Below are positions 43,577 to 50,583 of a stretch of DNA of 64,000 bases, one piece after another. The notes below the pieces were generated by a model. The model worked only from the letters and a program-made list of their open reading frames with translations. It was not told the origin of the DNA and did not search any database. The stretch spans positions 434,001 through 498,000 of the forward strand of contig NZ_JAUOEL010000004.1 in the NCBI RefSeq assembly GCF_030540765.1. The letters are read 5' to 3'. Made by a program: the position numbers and the translations under genes. The DNA comes from Flavivirga jejuensis. GTDB taxonomy: Bacteria; Bacteroidota; Bacteroidia; Flavobacteriales; Flavobacteriaceae. How positions within the stretch are numbered: position 1 is the first letter of the stretch; every line of letters starts with the position of its first letter.

Positions 43577-44414
43577 AGTTTTAAAAACAGGCTTATATTC
43601 CACAATTCAAGATTTAGGGCGCCATGGCTATCAAGAATATGGTGTGCCATATTCTGGAGCTATGGATATTTATTCGGCATCTATGGCGAATGTGTTATTA
43701 GGGAATGACGCCAATTCTGCCACTATAGAAATTACGATGACTGGACCAACTTTAGAATTTAACTGTGAGACTAGTATTTGTATTTCGGGAGCAGATCTCT
43801 CTCCTAGACTGAACGAGAGTCAAATAAGGCTAAATAAGCCAATTTCAGTAAAAAGTGGCGATATAGTATCTTTTGGTAAATTAGTTTCTGGATTTAGATC
43901 TTATTTATCTGTTTTAGGGGGATTTAAGACTGAAAAGGTGATGAATAGTTATAGTATGTATCCTGGTATTACTAAGTATGCTATGTTATTTAAAAACATG
44001 ACGCTAATAATTGATACATCATTGGATGGTCTTGATAAGAATCACGCTGGAATAAAAGTAAAAAATACACATTTTACTAATAAAACCATGGACGTTTTTA
44101 AAGGACCAGAATTTGATAAACTTTCAAAAAAACAACAAGATTTATTGTTTTCACAACCTTTTACTATTTCTAAAGATAACAATAGGATGGCTTACCAATT
44201 AACAGAATCTTTAGAAAACAATTTGGAACCCATTATTACATCTTCAGTATTACCAGGAACCATACAATTAACACCTTCTGGAAAACTTATTATTTTAATG
44301 AGAGATTGTCAAACGACAGGAGGCTACCCAAGAGTCTTGCAGTTAAAAGAGTCTTCGATTAACAGTTTAGCACAAAAAATTACAGGAGATTCTATACGTT
44401 TTGATCTTAAATAA
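43569..44414 (+). CDS. pxpC: 5-oxoprolinase subunit C (KipA/biotin-dependent carboxyltransferase-like)
   Basis: 281 aa from the ATG at 43569 (a GTG 12 bases upstream is less likely). Hallmarks are VLKTGLYSTIQDLGRHGYQE, YGVPYSGAMD, YLSVLGGFKT, and GTIQLTPSGKLIILMRDCQT then TGGYPRV. The start overlaps the last 8 bases of pxpB. The gene ends the transporter-pxpABC operon. The order A-B-C with tight overlaps suggests coordinated production of the enzyme complex. Confidence 0.9.
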   Translation: MVKVLKTGLYSTIQDLGRHGYQEYGVPYSGAMDIYSASMANVLLGNDANSATIEITMTGPTLEFNCETSICISGADLSPRLNESQIRLNKPISVKSGDIVSFGKLVSGFRSYLSVLGGFKTEKVMNSYSMYPGITKYAMLFKNMTLIIDTSLDGLDKNHAGIKVKNTHFTNKTMDVFKGPEFDKLSKKQQDLLFSQPFTISKDNNRMAYQLTESLENNLEPIITSSVLPGTIQLTPSGKLIILMRDCQTTGGYPRVLQLKESSINSLAQKITGDSIRFDLK

Positions 44415-45046
44415 TTATTGATTTTGGGTTGAGGGAAAAAGATGAAAGACATAAGAAGTAAGACGAAAGAGAAAAGATTTGTTTATAGTTAGCTTGAAGC
44501 ATTGTAATTCATATTTATAAGAAGTAGTTTTCAATATTAGTTTTAAAAAGTCGAGTATAATATCATAGAAAAGTCCAAGTATCTTTGCGCCTTAGCGCCT
44601 TAGCGAGATCCATACAAAAGCCCATAGAACCAATAAAAAGGATATGTATCTAGTAATCTTAAATCATAGTAGTCCATATTCCTAAAAGCATTTCCAAAAA
44701 ATCCAATAAGAGTGAGTATTTATAATATCATAGAAAAGTCCAAGTATATCTTTACGCCTTAGCGTCTTAGCGAGCCCCATACCAAAGCCCATAGAACCAA
44801 TAAAAAAAACATGTATATAGTAATCTTAGATCATTGTAATCCACATTTATAAGAACATATCTAAAAAATCCAATAAAAGTGAGTATCTATTATATCATAA
44901 AAAGTCCAAGTACTACTTTGCGTCTTAGCGTCTTAAAAAATATAAAGACTTAAACCTAACCCCTAAGAATAAAGAAAAAAGGCATAATTTTAATAATTCC
45001 CAAAGTAAGTAATAATTAGCTTTACGACTTACAATAAAAAAATCAC
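44415..45046. repeat. Three ~165-bp tandem repeats in an intergenic region
   Basis: Copies begin with TATAATATCATAG at 44556, 44721 and about 44888, so the period is 165-167 bases; the third is truncated. Each has AAAGTCCAAGTA, then a TTTGCGCCTTAGCGCCTTAG-like block (GCGTCTTAGCG in later copies), and a spacer with CCCATAGAACCAATAAAA. No reading frame of interest crosses it. The cttagcg motif resembles interspersed repeats found in many flavobacterial genomes (recollection, not checked). Confidence 0.75.
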
Positions 45047-45784
45047 ATGAAATTTTTTAAAAAAGTAGCATTATTTTGTTTTATAGTAACGTGCCTCTCA
45101 AGTTGTGAAAATAAAAATGCACAATTTATTATAGATACAGCAATAAATGTTTCTGGTGGCTCATTATTAGATTCATCGAATATTAGTTTTAATTTTAGAG
45201 ATAAACATTATATCGCAAAGCGTAATAAAGGCAGTTTTTTATACGGGAGATCATTTACAAATTCCACTGATTCCATTTTAGATATTTTAACGAATAAAGG
45301 CTTTGAACGTTTTATAAATAACAATTTTGTTGACACACCAGATAGTATGGCAGTAAAATATAGTAGTTCTATAAATTCTGTACATTATTTTTCGGTATTG
45401 CCATATGGTTTAAATAGTGAGGCGGTGAATAAGCAATATTTAGGTAAAGCTACTATTAAGAAAAAAACGTATTATAAAATTAAAATTACTTTTAATGAAG
45501 AAGGAGGCGGCGAAGATTTTGAAGATGAATTTATCTATTGGGTAGATACTAAAACATTTAAAATGGATTATTTGGCTTATTCTTATGCAGAAGATGATGA
45601 ATTAGGATTTCGTTTTAGAGCAGCTTATAATGAGCGTTATATAAAAGGAATAAGATTTGTAGATTATATTAATTTTAAACCACTTGATAAAAATGCAAAT
45701 CTATTATCTCTAGATAGTTTATATGCTGTTAACGGTTTAAAAGAATTATCAAGAATTGATCTTGAGGAAATAAAAGTTGAATAG
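45047..45784 (+). CDS. Predicted lipoprotein (DUF6503-like)
   Basis: 245 aa. Lipoprotein signal MKFFKKVALFCFIVTCLSSC with the lipid Cys at 20. The mature part resembles a family of flavobacterial lipoproteins of unknown function: VSGGSLLDSSNISFNFRDKH, LPYGLNSEAVNKQYLGKATI, KTYYKIKITFNEEGGGEDFE and FIYWVDTKTFKMDYLAYSYA. It probably binds or senses something at the outer membrane as a curved beta sheet; no enzyme motif is seen. It stands alone. Confidence 0.7.
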   Translation: MKFFKKVALFCFIVTCLSSCENKNAQFIIDTAINVSGGSLLDSSNISFNFRDKHYIAKRNKGSFLYGRSFTNSTDSILDILTNKGFERFINNNFVDTPDSMAVKYSSSINSVHYFSVLPYGLNSEAVNKQYLGKATIKKKTYYKIKITFNEEGGGEDFEDEFIYWVDTKTFKMDYLAYSYAEDDELGFRFRAAYNERYIKGIRFVDYINFKPLDKNANLLSLDSLYAVNGLKELSRIDLEEIKVE

Positions 45785-45792
45785 CAATAGTT

Positions 45793-46332
45793 TTATAGTG
45801 ATTTACTCATAAGTAACATCCCTCTTAAATGTTTGTGAATACGATCAAATTCTAATGACATATTATTAATTTCTTTGTAGCCTTGTTTGGTGTAAAAAGC
45901 TAAAGCTTGTTGCTGAGTATCCATAGCCTCTAACCAAATATGTGTGTTATTATTTTGTCTTGCTATTTTTTCAACCCAATTAAATAATTGTTTCCCAACT
46001 CCCTTACCTTGTACTTCGTCGCTTAAATAAACACGATGTAAATAAGTTGTTAATTGATTAGGAAATTCTTTTAACTCTTGATCGACAACCAGTCTTAATA
46101 TTCCAACGATTTTTGAATTATAAATCACGAAAAAATAAGAAGCATCGGTGTTCTTTAACTCTTCCTTAAAGTTATTTATACCATAGCTTTTATTTAAATA
46201 CCAGCTACAATCTTCATGTTTCCATAAATGCTTGTATGGTGGCGGGTAAATACGATCCATAAGCTCAACTAATACCGAATGGTTTTCAAATTTGATACTT
46301 TGAAGAAGAAGCGTTTTAGAAATTGATATCAT
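45793..46332 (-). CDS. GNAT-family N-acetyltransferase
   Basis: 179 aa. The acetyl-CoA binding motif A is visible as RVYLSDEVQGKGVGKQLFNW (about 109-128), followed by HIWLEAMDTQQQALAFYTKQ and GYKE, typical of GNAT enzymes. The substrate cannot be deduced. It is convergent with the lipoprotein gene to its left and 4 bases downstream of deoD, so it is probably the last gene of the deo operon. Confidence 0.85.
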   Translation of the reverse strand: MISISKTLLLQSIKFENHSVLVELMDRIYPPPYKHLWKHEDCSWYLNKSYGINNFKEELKNTDASYFFVIYNSKIVGILRLVVDQELKEFPNQLTTYLHRVYLSDEVQGKGVGKQLFNWVEKIARQNNNTHIWLEAMDTQQQALAFYTKQGYKEINNMSLEFDRIHKHLRGMLLMSKSL

Positions 46333-46336
46333 AAAA

Positions 46337-47035
46337 TTAAGCCAGTTCTAACGCGATTTCTATCATCTCTTTAAAAGTAGTTTCGCGTTCTTTGCTTGTA
46401 GTATGTTCTCCAGTAACTAAAGAATCAGAAATTGTTAAAATAGTTAAAGCACTTACACTATGTTTTGCTGCGATGGTATATAAACCAGCAGTTTCCATGT
46501 CGACGCAAAGTACTCCAAATTTAGACCATTTTTTATAAGATTCAAAGTCATCCTCATAAAATTCGTCCGAAGTAAAAACGTTTCCTGCCTTTAATGGAAT
46601 ATTTTTATTTTTAGCAACTTCTATAGCTTTCTGAAATAAATCAAAATTAGCAGTAGGAGCGTAGTCGGCACCACTAAATCGTAATTTGTTGACACCAGAA
46701 TTTGAAGATGCAGCCATTGCTAGAACAATATCTCTAATGTTTACATGTTTTTGGTACGATCCAGCGCTACCTACACGTATTAAATTTTTAACGTTATATT
46801 CAGTAATTAGCTCATGTGTATAAATAGATATAGAAGGAATCCCCATGCCAGTTCCCATTACAGAAACTCGCTTACCGTTATATATCCCAGTATATCCATA
46901 CATGCCTCTTATTTTATTGAAACAAACTGGGTTTTCGAAAAAAGTTTCAGCGATCCACTTAGCTCTTAAAGGGTCGCCTGGAAGTAAAATAGTTTCAGCA
47001 ATGTCACCTTTTTTAGCTTCTATATGTAAGCTCAT
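46337..47035 (-). CDS. deoD: Purine-nucleoside phosphorylase
   Basis: 232 aa, normal for hexameric DeoD. Features are HIEAKKGDIAETILLPGDPL at the start, MGTGMGIPSISIYTHEL, IRVGSAGSYQ and CVDMETAGLYTIA. It splits purine (deoxy)nucleosides to base plus (deoxy)ribose-1-phosphate, feeding DeoC after isomerisation. The start overlaps the deoC stop by 4 bases (ATGA), indicating coupling. Confidence 0.92.
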   Translation of the reverse strand: MSLHIEAKKGDIAETILLPGDPLRAKWIAETFFENPVCFNKIRGMYGYTGIYNGKRVSVMGTGMGIPSISIYTHELITEYNVKNLIRVGSAGSYQKHVNIRDIVLAMAASSNSGVNKLRFSGADYAPTANFDLFQKAIEVAKNKNIPLKAGNVFTSDEFYEDDFESYKKWSKFGVLCVDMETAGLYTIAAKHSVSALTILTISDSLVTGEHTTSKERETTFKEMIEIALELA

Positions 47036-47703
47036 TTTCTGTAAATTGTATGTGTAGAAGCTCCTCTTAGTATAGTAACTCCAGATGATGTGCCTATACG
47101 ATCCACTCCTAAGTTAATATATTCTATAGCCGTTTTATAGTTTTTTATACCTCCAGAAGCTTTTATTTTAGTACCATCTAAGCAAACACTTTTTATAAGT
47201 TTTACATCGTTTAATGTAGCACCAGCAGTTCCGTATCCTGTTGATGTTTTTATAAAGTCTGCACCGCCTTGTATAGCTAATTCACTAGCTATAATTATTT
47301 CAGATTCTTCAAGATAGCATGTTTCTAAAATAACTTTTAAGGTATTATTTGGCATACATTTTTTTACAGCTTCAATATCTTTCAATACGGCATCAAAGTT
47401 TTTGCTTTTTAATAAACCAATATTAATAACCATATCGATTTCATCAGCACCATTTTTTAAAGCCACAGTTGCTTCTGTTACTTTAGATTTAGTACCCATT
47501 GACCCTAATGGAAAACCAACAACACTACAAACTTTAACATTGGTATTTACTAATAGCTCTTTGGCTAAAGTTACATAACAACCGCTCACACAAACAGAGA
47601 AAAATTTATGTTTTCTTGCTTCTTCACAAAGTTTACCAATATTATTTAAGGTGGCAGTTGGTTTTAGAAGTGTATGATCTATATATTGATTAATTGGTTT
47701 CAT
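47032..47703 (-). CDS. deoC: Deoxyribose-phosphate aldolase
   Basis: 223 aa. Hallmarks: YIDHTLLKPTAT at the start, VCVSGCYV, ADEIDMVINIG, the Schiff-base lysine in FIKTSTGYG (K152), the proton-relay lysine in IKASGGI (K181), and the phosphate-site segment DRIGTSSG. It cleaves 2-deoxyribose-5-phosphate to glyceraldehyde-3-phosphate and acetaldehyde. It leads the deoC-deoD-GNAT operon. All catalytic residues expected for the family are present, in contrast to the paralog at 47920. Confidence 0.93.
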   Translation of the reverse strand: MKPINQYIDHTLLKPTATLNNIGKLCEEARKHKFFSVCVSGCYVTLAKELLVNTNVKVCSVVGFPLGSMGTKSKVTEATVALKNGADEIDMVINIGLLKSKNFDAVLKDIEAVKKCMPNNTLKVILETCYLEESEIIIASELAIQGGADFIKTSTGYGTAGATLNDVKLIKSVCLDGTKIKASGGIKNYKTAIEYINLGVDRIGTSSGVTILRGASTHTIYRK

Positions 47704-47866
47704 GTAATGTTGGTTAAAATTAAGATTATTTTTCTAAACCGAAAATTGGATTAAAAGTATAATTTAGATTAAGTTAAATGTGCGTATCTTATTTATATAC
47801 GTACAATAACTTTAATCAGATTTTAAAGCATGCAGAAGTTTAGAATTTCTCGATTTGTTTCATAAA

Positions 47867-47906
47867 AAAAAGGCTTTTAAAAATGTTTTCAAAAGCCTTT
47901 TTCTAT
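47867..47906. terminator. Bidirectional-type intrinsic terminator between the two deoC genes
   Basis: AAAAAGGCTTTT (47867-47878) pairs perfectly with 47891-47902, with T/A runs on both sides. It follows the second deoC paralog and separates it from the deoC-deoD operon. Confidence 0.8.
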
Positions 47907-47919
47907 AATTTAAACGATC

Positions 47920-48567
47920 TTAAATAGATTGCTTTTTTTTGTTAAAATCTGATGAAACACATACTCTACTAACGCCTATATCAATATATTTTTGTACAGT
48001 TTCAATATCATCAATGCCACCTGATGCACATATTTTAATACTATCTTTAACCGTTTTTTTAATAATTTTAACAACGGTTAATGTGGCACCTCCTTTTGAA
48101 AATCCACTAGAGGTTTTAATATAGTCCACTTTGGCGTCTAAAGAAATTTCACAAGCTTTTATGATTTCATTTTTGTTTAACTCAGAAACCTCTATAATAA
48201 CTTTTAAAGGGGTTTCTCCTATAGCAAATTTAACATCGCTAATATCTTTTAAAACAGATACATAATTTTTACTCTTAAGAAATCCAAGATTAATAACCAT
48301 ATCAATTTCATCAGCTCCATCACTAATAGCCTGATTTGCTTCGTACACTTTTGATGGTGTAGCCGTAGAACCGAGAGGAAATCCAATAACCGAACAAACT
48401 TTAATACTTGTTTGTTCTAATAATTGTTTTGCTAATGCTACGTAAGAACTGCTAACACAAACGGCATAGAACTTGTTTTTTTTTGCCTCATGGCATAGGT
48501 CAATAATATTACGCTCTGTGGTAGTAGGGCTTAAAAGTGTATAATCAATATACTTGGAAATGTCCAT
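47920..48567 (-). CDS. DeoC paralog with altered active site
   Basis: 215 aa, clearly homologous to the adjacent deoC (YIDYTLLSPTTT, AVCVSSSYVALAKQLL, CSVIGFPLGST, ADEIDMVINLG, YIKTSSGFSKGGATL with K151). However, the second lysine is replaced by cysteine (KICASGG, C180; verified in the DNA as TGT), the N-terminal DHTLLK is DYTLLS, and the phosphate-site GTSSG is CVSSD; the C-terminus is also short (ends FNKKKQSI). It may be an aldolase with another substrate or a non-catalytic paralog. Not a frameshifted gene: the reading frame is intact. Transcribed separately from deoC-deoD. Confidence 0.85.
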   Translation of the reverse strand: MDISKYIDYTLLSPTTTERNIIDLCHEAKKNKFYAVCVSSSYVALAKQLLEQTSIKVCSVIGFPLGSTATPSKVYEANQAISDGADEIDMVINLGFLKSKNYVSVLKDISDVKFAIGETPLKVIIEVSELNKNEIIKACEISLDAKVDYIKTSSGFSKGGATLTVVKIIKKTVKDSIKICASGGIDDIETVQKYIDIGVSRVCVSSDFNKKKQSI

Positions 48568-48757
48568 TGCTATTAGTAGGTTTTAAAAGTTCATTTAAGG
48601 GTATAAACTTGAATTGTCTATTTTTTGTATAAGTTTAGGGACTTACACAAGACACAAATTTACATATTTATCTTGATATTAAATTTACAAAATCCTATTT
48701 TTATTAACATCAAGACCTAATATTTTACTACTAAACCACCGTTCTGTATGAGTAAAC

Positions 48758-49252
48758 TTACATATTGTTAACAAGGTTGGATTTTAGAAGGCTGAGTCGC
48801 TCATCAAAGGTAAATGCATTTACAGGATTATTGACATTTTCGAACAGTTGCATTAAATCTTCTGTGTGGATGTCTCGTTTTTGTTTCAATAAATTAAAAT
48901 GAACAAAACCACACCAAATAATAGCTTTTAAATGAGTTTTGTCCTCATTATACATACGCATTTCTACTTGTAATTCACTATTTGTAAAACGTATTAATTG
49001 AGACTCCATAGTTACAGTTTCCATTAAAAAAGCAGGTTTTAGATAGGCAATTTGATTACTGCTTGATACCCAGCTTTTTCCAGTTAGTTTTGCCATTTTA
49101 TAGATGTCTATGTCATAATGTTTTATGAGTGCATCTTCACGATGATTCATAAAATAGTTTATATAACTTCCATTATTTAAATGATTGAAAGGATCGCAGT
49201 CTTGAAATCTGATTTTCGTTTTACTTTGTAAAATATCTAATAATTGGTTCAT
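48758..49252 (-). CDS. Acyl-CoA thioesterase (4HBT hotdog family)
   Basis: 164 aa. The start TKIRFQDCDPFNHLNNGSYI then NYFMNHREDAL is the typical hotdog motif (RF-DCD---HLNN--Y--Y), and WVSSSNQIAYLKPAFLME continues it. Family members hydrolyse acyl-CoA thioesters. It is divergent in regulation from no one: the gene lies 50 bases downstream of the TetR gene on the same strand, with a near-palindromic operator between them, so TetR probably controls it. Confidence 0.82.
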   Translation of the reverse strand: MNQLLDILQSKTKIRFQDCDPFNHLNNGSYINYFMNHREDALIKHYDIDIYKMAKLTGKSWVSSSNQIAYLKPAFLMETVTMESQLIRFTNSELQVEMRMYNEDKTHLKAIIWCGFVHFNLLKQKRDIHTEDLMQLFENVNNPVNAFTFDERLSLLKSNLVNNM

Positions 49253-49266
49253 AATGGATATTATTT

Positions 49267-49288
49267 AAATATACCGAACGGTATGTTT
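49267..49288. promoter_or_regulatory. Putative TetR operator before the thioesterase gene
   Basis: Near-palindrome with core ATACCGAACGGTAT (49271-49284), A/T arms on both sides, 15 bases before the thioesterase start. It shares ATACC....GGTAT with the operator at 49918. Confidence 0.55.
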
Positions 49289-49302
49289 TGATTAAAAAAA
49301 TA

Positions 49303-49899
49303 TTATATTTTTAGTTCTGTGTTTATTACATTGTCTATCATGTCCATAGTGTCTTGTAAGTAAAAATCATCATCCATGGTATAAGTCATAAATATGGCAC
49401 CTTGTATCATAGTATCTAATCGTTTAGCAAAATGCATGGCGTTTATTTCTGATGAGATTTCGCCTGCATCAATACCATCTTCGATTAGTGTTGCTACTTG
49501 ATCTTGAATACGCTCTATAACTTGTCTTACTCTTTGAAGCAAAAGGGTATTTTGATTGTTTGCATCCACACCAATATTTATAATAGGACAACCACCAAGT
49601 TCTTTACTGTAGTCATAGTAGTTTCTATAAAAATCGGTTATAAGAAATAATTTTTTAATTGGGGAATCACTATTTGATAAATGATCAGCAATTCGTTTCA
49701 TCATGTTTTTAACAGTAAACTTAAAAGAAGCTATAGCTAAATCCTCTTTATTTTTAAAATTACCATATATAGCACCTTTTGTTAAGCCTGTGGCACTAGT
49801 AACATCGCTTAGGCTGGTAGCAGCATAGCCATTCTTATTAAAAATAGGCGCTACTATTTCCAGTATGTATTGTGATGTAAGTTCTGCTTTTGTTGTCAT
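49303..49899 (-). CDS. TetR/AcrR-family transcriptional regulator
   Basis: 198 aa. The N-terminal helix-turn-helix (about 10-55) reads ILEIVAPIFNKNGYAATSLS then DVTSATGLTKGAIYGNFKNK EDLA-type, typical of TetR proteins. The C-terminal ligand domain is helical (VNNMMKRIADHLSNS, GGCPIINIGVDANNQN). The last part resembles AcrR-type repressors of fatty-acid or drug genes. It probably represses itself and the thioesterase through the two palindromes. A near-perfect -7 box (CAAAGATA on plus at 49906) and the operator adjoin its start. Confidence 0.85.
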   Translation of the reverse strand: MTTKAELTSQYILEIVAPIFNKNGYAATSLSDVTSATGLTKGAIYGNFKNKEDLAIASFKFTVKNMMKRIADHLSNSDSPIKKLFLITDFYRNYYDYSKELGGCPIINIGVDANNQNTLLLQRVRQVIERIQDQVATLIEDGIDAGEISSEINAMHFAKRLDTMIQGAIFMTYTMDDDFYLQDTMDMIDNVINTELKI

Positions 49900-49905
49900 A
49901 TTTTA

Positions 49906-49941
49906 CAAAGATACAAAAAAATATACCAATTGGTATATTTT
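49906..49941 (-). promoter_or_regulatory. TetR operator and promoter before the tetR gene
   Basis: A perfect 24-base palindrome (49918-49941) with core TATACCAATTGGTATA lies next to TATCTTTG (49906-49913 on minus), which fits the TAnnTTTG box. The box ends 7 bases before the ATG, so a very short leader or leaderless transcript is implied. Binding at the palindrome would block the promoter (inference). Confidence 0.55.
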
Positions 49942-50022
49942 AAATAAAAATGATATTTTTAACTGCTTATGTTGATCGTTTATATAGTACTGAAGTTTTG
50001 GTTGTTAATGATAAACAACAAA

Positions 50023-50418
50023 CTATTGAAGAGAGACAGGTTTATTTTCCATTATGATTTTATGTACCCAAGCCATAGCGAGGCTTAAAGAGTCGAAAAT
50101 TTGATAAGGCTTATCAAAAAACTTTAATTCATATTCTGCATTATTACGCATTAATTGAGTTTTAGCAATCACAGCAATGGCCAATAAATTGGGTATTTTT
50201 TCAGTTTCTGAATAAATGAGTGGATTTACGGAATAAGATTTTACCCTATTAGAAATATAAACCATGTTTTTACCACTAAAATATTTCTGCACAATCTCAT
50301 TCAATTTATCATTGTGATGACTTTCAATAGAAACACCTTCTTTAATTTGATTTATAATGAAGTCATCAAAGACAAAAACTTCCGTGTCTTTCAATTTAAT
50401 ATATTTGATTATCCCCAT
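50023..50418 (-). CDS. 131-aa protein of unknown function
   Basis: The protein starts MGIIKYIKLKDTEVFVFDDF, has mixed strands and helices (KNMVYISNRVKSYSVNPLIY, AIAVIAKTQLMRNNAEYEL) and no export signal. The alternation and the SYSVNP segment are reminiscent of STAS-type folds, but I do not recognise a family with confidence. It stands alone between tetR and clpB, on the same strand, behind the clpB terminator. Confidence 0.6.
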   Translation of the reverse strand: MGIIKYIKLKDTEVFVFDDFIINQIKEGVSIESHHNDKLNEIVQKYFSGKNMVYISNRVKSYSVNPLIYSETEKIPNLLAIAVIAKTQLMRNNAEYELKFFDKPYQIFDSLSLAMAWVHKIIMENKPVSLQ

Positions 50419-50482
50419 GTGGGAATTTACGTAATTTATTAATTATTAACAAATTATAATATTTCAAAAAATCCTTTATTAA

Positions 50483-50522
50483 AAAAGCAACAATTATCTC
50501 ATTAAAGATTCATGTTGCTTTT
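50483..50522 (-). terminator. Intrinsic terminator after clpB
   Basis: AAAAGCAACA (50483-50492) pairs with TGTTGCTTTT (50513-50522). On the minus strand the stem is followed by TT runs. It lies about 60 bases after the clpB stop. Confidence 0.65.
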
Positions 50523-50583
50523 CAACTAACCAATCAATTAATAAACTACTGAAATACAGTTTTTTTATTGAGTCTGTTAAATT

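Noticed and set aside
44556-44945. Possible CRISPR array
   Set aside because: Units are ~165 bases, diverged and only three; no short repeat-spacer structure and no cas genes nearby.
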